Below, in pieces: positions 36,941-39,953 of a stretch of DNA of 39,953 nucleotides. A program made the translations under genes and the position numbers. Source of the DNA: Streptomyces ossamyceticus (GTDB lineage: Bacteria > Actinomycetota > Actinomycetes > Streptomycetales > Streptomycetaceae); NCBI RefSeq assembly GCF_001418475.1, contig NZ_LIQX01000142.1, forward strand, positions 1 to 39,953, in the 5' to 3' direction. The stretch's first letter is position 1. Each line of letters opens with the position of its first letter. The notes beneath the pieces are model-generated. The model was not told the origin of the DNA. It made no database searches and saw only the letters and a program-made list of their open reading frames with translations.

Positions 36941-37711
36941 ATGCGAGCGTGGAAAAAGGCAGTCTGTAGCGCCACCTTTGTTGCGCTACCCGTGTTCACC
37001 ATGGCTGGCTGCGGCGACACGATCAATCAGACTACGGGGCGGGATGGGAAGGTATGTCTCGAAGACTCATCCTGTCCCGAAGGTGAGGCAACGGATAAGC
37101 CCAGGGACAACAACCCTGCCGAGGAAGTATCGTCCTCACCTCCATCTGAATCGCCAAGTGGTGAAGAGACTGGCTCACAGGATTCTGGGACTTCCGAGGG
37201 TTCTGGTGACGATACAGGCCAGATTGGTGATGTAGGCGGCGAGGAGCTCAGCGAACCAATCAGTGTGCTTCTTTCGGGGAGTCGTGTGCCTGATGGCATG
37301 CAGGCGTCGGCCAATGGCAACACGGGCGGTACCGATACCGATTGGAACGCTGAAGACGTCACGATCGGCAGTGAGACGTTCGATAGCGGGTTTATTGCGC
37401 AGTGCACCCTCGTTTGCCGAGACGACGAAGATGCTTACTTCGACATCAAGCTGTCTGGGAAGTACTCGCGGTTTGATGGTTCGTTCGGAATTTCTGCCGA
37501 CTCTGACGGCGACGACAAGACTGAAACGTTGACAGTCAAGGTAATCAATCAGGGTACGAACCGAGTGCTCAGGTCACTCACACTCCAATACGGCAAAGTA
37601 GTACCGCTCAAGAACCTCGACGTCTCGAAGGTGGGAATGTTGCGTATCCACTTCTTTGGGCCGCTTGGAGGTATGCACGGAGCTGTAGGAGAACCCACAG
37701 TGCGGCAATGA
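36941..37711 (+). CDS. Lipoprotein with NPCBM-like C-terminal domain
   Basis: The 256-residue product starts with a signal peptide (MRAWKKAVCSATFVALPVFT) and lipobox MAGC, then the TGRDGKVC motif. A long acidic Ser/Pro/Gly-rich linker (about residues 45-100) leads to a C-terminal beta domain (GFIAQCTLVCRDDEDAYFDI, FDGSFGISADSDGDDKTETL, VSKVGMLRIHFFG) resembling NPCBM carbohydrate-binding modules. It is likely anchored outside the membrane and reaches the cell wall. The cysteine pair in CTLVC may form a disulphide. Confidence 0.65.
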   Translation: MRAWKKAVCSATFVALPVFTMAGCGDTINQTTGRDGKVCLEDSSCPEGEATDKPRDNNPAEEVSSSPPSESPSGEETGSQDSGTSEGSGDDTGQIGDVGGEELSEPISVLLSGSRVPDGMQASANGNTGGTDTDWNAEDVTIGSETFDSGFIAQCTLVCRDDEDAYFDIKLSGKYSRFDGSFGISADSDGDDKTETLTVKVINQGTNRVLRSLTLQYGKVVPLKNLDVSKVGMLRIHFFGPLGGMHGAVGEPTVRQ

Positions 37712-37712
37712 G

Positions 37713-37746
37713 GAGTGGCCGAGGGGTACCGCTCACTCGGCCACTC
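37713..37746. terminator. Bidirectional terminator between lipoprotein and serine integrase genes
   Basis: GAGTGGCCGAG (37713-37723) and CTCGGCCACTC (37736-37746) are perfect 11-bp complements located between two convergent stop codons. Confidence 0.75.
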
Positions 37747-37763
37747 GTTGCCAGCTTCTTGTC

Positions 37764-39419
37764 CTAGTGCAGCCAGACAATCTCAATCAAGTCAGGGTCG
37801 AACACCCAGCCGTTCTTGTCCGGCCACTTCTTCGAGCCCGGTCGCCCCGGATGAATTATCACCTTCTCGACCACAAGCCGAATAACGCTTGCGCGCCACT
37901 CAATGCTGGCGTTGTCCCAGATTGCGCGGAGATTACCGTCAGTCGGAACGGCCAAGCTCTTGGCCTGAGCGCTCATGAGCTGCTTCTTCTCGGTGTCCAG
38001 CGCCGCCATCTTTTCGACGACGGTCTTCTTCATGATCTGGTAGTCCTCCTTGTCATGCTCGCCCCGTGCGTACTCAGCGGCCAACATTTCGCGGCGTGTC
38101 TGTAGTTCACCGATCTCTTGGACTACTTGGGACATGCGCAGCTCGTTGGTTGGCGGCACCAGCGCCCGCATGATGTCCGGTGAGTCGAAGCGGTAGAGAA
38201 CCTGCTGCGTCACGAACGCCTCGATCGGGTCTGCGATTCGGAAGACCGAATGGCACCCACACCGCTCGCCTCGGTTATCCCACTTCTTGCAGGCGTACCG
38301 TCGTTGGTACTTAACGCTGCCGTCCTTGAGCTTGTACGTCTTGCCCTGGCCGACCATCGCGCTGCCGCAGCAGCGACCCTGCTTCTCGGTGTCGCGCCAG
38401 GTGCCGCCACATTCAGTGAAGCCAGTCAAGAGGTACGTGCGTCCCCGGAGGCTGCCGTTGTTCACCCAGAAGACTTCGCGGCCGTCGAACATAGCCTTCA
38501 TGGCGTCGTGTTCGGCGCGGGTGAAGACGTACGGCCACTTGGCACGGTGGCGCTCGTTCTTATGAACGCGCGTGCCGCCGGTATCGGGATTCTTGAGACA
38601 CGGGCAGTCAGTGGGGTGGCCGGTCGGGTCGAACTGCACGTAACTCTCGTTGAGCATTGTGCGCTTGAAGCTGCCGACACCCCAAAGGCCGTTGCAGATT
38701 TTGACTTCGCCCGTCTTCTTGTTCTTCGTCTTCTGGCCCGCTCGTACCGTCTTGATGCCCTGGTCATTCCAGCCCTGGACGCAAACGAACTGGCTGTCGC
38801 CTTTCAAGATGCGGCGCTTGCCCTCCTGAAGTGCCTTGATCTCTTCGGGGCGCACCGCGTACGGGTCGATGATGTCTTTTTCTTTCACCGGGTCGTAGCC
38901 AATGACCTTGCCGTAGCCGAAGGTGCGGGGGCCACCACTCGACTTTCCGTGGCGTGCATTGTCGAGCTTTTCCCGAGTGACGCGCTCTTGGATGTCCTCG
39001 GCTTCACCGGTGTCGTTGACCGCTTGGTTGCGGTAACTACGGCGTCCGGCTGCCGTGTTGAGGTCGAACCACGGTGAAGCCACGTAGCACGGGCTGATGC
39101 CGCGCTGCCTTGCCGTTTGGATGATCTGTTCGGCCACGAGGTTGTCGCGGGTCAACCGACCCGTCGTGTAGGCCAGGGGGACATCGAAGACGCCAGACTG
39201 CCAGTCGGCCATGAACTCTTCGAACTCTTTGCGGTCTGCCCCCGCGATGGCGCTTGCGCTGATGTCGTTCTCAACGTAGATGCGCGCCACATTTACGCCC
39301 AGCCGGTGAGCCAAGTACCGGCTATCTTCTTCCTGTCGCTTGACGCCCAGTGCGCGGCCTTCTCGGTCGTCACTGATGCGGACAAGAATTCCCGCTGTCT
39401 TTCCCTCCATGTCGTACAT
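37764..39419 (-). CDS. int: Large serine integrase
   Basis: The 551-residue protein has the resolvase catalytic domain with nucleophile Ser16 in ILVRISDDREG, the second motif YTTGRLTRDN, then a recombinase domain (KVIGYDPVKEKD to about residue 320). A zinc-ribbon with cysteines in TECGG, RCCGSA, YACKKW and RCGCHS follows, then a coiled coil (VVQEIGELQTRREML onward). This is the phiC31/Bxb1-type layout that recombines attP with attB. Its start lies about 50 bases from attR, as usual. ATG 39419 has AAGGA about nine bases upstream. No recombination directionality factor was recognised in the window. Confidence 0.92.
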   Translation of the reverse strand: MYDMEGKTAGILVRISDDREGRALGVKRQEEDSRYLAHRLGVNVARIYVENDISASAIAGADRKEFEEFMADWQSGVFDVPLAYTTGRLTRDNLVAEQIIQTARQRGISPCYVASPWFDLNTAAGRRSYRNQAVNDTGEAEDIQERVTREKLDNARHGKSSGGPRTFGYGKVIGYDPVKEKDIIDPYAVRPEEIKALQEGKRRILKGDSQFVCVQGWNDQGIKTVRAGQKTKNKKTGEVKICNGLWGVGSFKRTMLNESYVQFDPTGHPTDCPCLKNPDTGGTRVHKNERHRAKWPYVFTRAEHDAMKAMFDGREVFWVNNGSLRGRTYLLTGFTECGGTWRDTEKQGRCCGSAMVGQGKTYKLKDGSVKYQRRYACKKWDNRGERCGCHSVFRIADPIEAFVTQQVLYRFDSPDIMRALVPPTNELRMSQVVQEIGELQTRREMLAAEYARGEHDKEDYQIMKKTVVEKMAALDTEKKQLMSAQAKSLAVPTDGNLRAIWDNASIEWRASVIRLVVEKVIIHPGRPGSKKWPDKNGWVFDPDLIEIVWLH

Positions 39420-39440
39420 GCGTTCGATTCCTTTTCATGA

Positions 39441-39454
39441 TCCATTGTAATGGA
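39441..39454. promoter_or_regulatory. Hyphenated dyad between integrase start and attR
   Basis: TCCATT-GT-AATGGA is a perfect dyad 22 bases before the integrase start. On the minus strand TACAAT within it is a possible -10 box of the integrase gene, so a protein bound here could control integrase expression or excision. Confidence 0.4.
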
Positions 39455-39495
39455 TGCATAGGAATTTGACGAGTACGCCGTCGGCATCATCGCGG
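39451..39495. other. attR of the serine-integrase element
   Basis: The element ends with TGCATAGGAATTTGAC, then CGAGTA at 39470-39475, then pilin coding sequence CGCCGTCGGCATC. Joined to attL it gives attP (ATTTGAC-GAGTA-GTCAAAT) and the uninterrupted host attB (GTGACGTCC-GAGTA-CGCCGTC). Confidence 0.85.
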
Positions 39496-39596
39496 CGGTG
39501 GCCTTCGCCGCGGTGCTCTACAAGGTGGTGACCAGCGGGCAGGTCCAGGCGGAGCTGCAGGAGATCGTCGGGCGGGCCCTCAGTGGCGGGGAGTGA
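39471..39596 (+). pseudogene. Flp-type prepilin (DUF4244-like) gene, 3' part
   Basis: The frame reads EYAVGIIAAVAFAAVLYKVV and continues to a stop at 39594-39596. The hydrophobic assembly helix is complete, but no start codon precedes it in frame: the element contributes a TAG at 39459-39461. It is therefore not expressed as pilin while the element is inserted. Confidence 0.85.
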
Positions 39597-39953
39597 GTCA
39601 CGGCGGCGCGGCAGGGCCCTGGGCGGCGACCAGGGGTTCGTGACGGCCGAGGCGGCCATGGCCCTGCCCGTGCTGGTGCTGTTCGCGATGGCCCTCGTGT
39701 GGGCCCTGCTCGCGGCCTGTGCCCAGATCCAGTGCGTGGACGCGGCGCGGGTCGGGGCCCGTGCCGCCGCCCGCCAGGACCCGCCGGACGCGGTCGCGGC
39801 CATGGCCCGGCGCGCGGCGCCCGACGGGGCGCGGGTCAGCGTCGGCCGGGACGGCGACTACGTCCGCGTCGTCGTCTCGGCCCGCTCCCCGGGCCCCGGC
39901 GGCCTGGGCCTGGACCTGAGCCACACGGCCGTGGCCCTGGCGGAGGAGACGGT
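39583..39953 (+). CDS. TadE-family pseudopilin, 3' end outside the window
   Basis: GTG 39583 overlaps the end of the pilin remnant. The product has a basic leader, GFVTAEAAMALPVLVLFAMALVW (the TadE/TadF hydrophobic helix with its conserved Glu), and then CAQIQCVDAARVGARAAARQD, the usual continuation. TadE-like proteins are minor pseudopilins of the Flp system. It is host DNA and confirms the locus identity. The end is cut by the window. Confidence 0.75.
   Translation, partial: MAGSESRRRGRALGGDQGFVTAEAAMALPVLVLFAMALVWALLAACAQIQCVDAARVGARAAARQDPPDAVAAMARRAAPDGARVSVGRDGDYVRVVVSARSPGPGGLGLDLSHTAVALAEET

Larger units (their letters stand above)
449..39475. mobile_element. Integrated ~39-kb element with large serine integrase, two TraG-like transfer modules and defence cargo
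   Basis: The boundaries are defined by the split host prepilin gene and the shared GAGTA core. The reconstructed attP has dyad arms (ATTTGAC / GTCAAAT and, further out, TGCATAG / CTATGCA), as expected for large serine recombinases. The integrase gene lies directly inside the right end. Inside are two TraG/VirD4-like ATPases, two replication-relaxation proteins, a second (tyrosine) integrase with excisionase, Lsr2 and several likely anti-phage genes. No relaxase or FtsK-type TraB was recognised, so it may be mobilisable or use an unfamiliar transfer mechanism. Confidence 0.85.

Noticed and set aside
449..39475. Classical AICE with FtsK-like TraB and RepSA/Prim-pol replication
   Set aside because: No FtsK/SpoIIIE-type translocase, replication initiator or prim-pol domain was recognised; the two motors are of the TraG/VirD4 type.
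1..39953. CRISPR array
   Set aside because: No set of regularly spaced, near-identical repeats of 24-40 bases was found; the repeated motif described is dispersed over 19 kb.

Overview
The window is high-GC actinobacterial DNA, most likely Streptomyces: GTG starts and ATGA/GTGA gene overlaps are common, there is an Lsr2-type silencer, and the two ends carry pieces of a chromosomal Tad/Flp pilus locus (TadC-like C-terminus at 1-138, TadE-like pseudopilin from 39583). Everything between about 449 and 39475 is one integrated mobile element of about 39 kb. It is inserted inside the Flp-type prepilin gene (DUF4244-like), exactly at the codons of the conserved Glu5-Tyr6 pair. A large serine integrase sits at the right end. 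Joining the two element ends rebuilds an attP with a perfect ATTTGAC/GTCAAAT dyad around the GAGTA core.

Left arm (0.7-8.8 kb): a leftward XRE regulator / folate cyclo-ligase-like / small membrane protein operon faces a rightward operon. That operon has two resolvase-fold proteins without a catalytic serine, a histidine-kinase-type ATPase, a third such resolvase-fold protein, a zinc-ribbon protein, a PEP-synthase-like ATP-grasp protein, a radical SAM/SPASM enzyme and a SAM methyltransferase. A convergent Nudix hydrolase follows. This is the best candidate for an undescribed pathway.

Middle (8.9-29 kb): cargo and transfer genes, with several transcription units separated by a recurrent intergenic motif (GCCGGC-N6/7-GGTWGGTCG, seven copies). 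Cargo includes a Gabija-like pair (OLD nuclease plus UvrD-like helicase) with a PIN-domain gene directly downstream, Lsr2, tandem HEPN-like genes, a Ymh/TIGR02391 protein, an EgtD-like methyltransferase fused to a helix-turn-helix, a two-helix membrane protein and a PD-(D/E)xK-like protein. A small-membrane-protein operon leads to a TraG/VirD4-like ATPase and a replication-relaxation protein.

Right arm (29-39.4 kb): a second, related transfer module (TraG-like ATPase, replication-relaxation protein, excisionase, tyrosine integrase). It ends in a tRNA-3'-half sequence that looks like an unused attP. Then come small hypothetical genes including a DUF3846 protein, two related lipoprotein-like genes, and the serine integrase. 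The island therefore looks like a fusion of two integrative elements, now using the serine integrase. No relaxase and no FtsK-like TraB was recognised, so whether it transfers alone is unclear.
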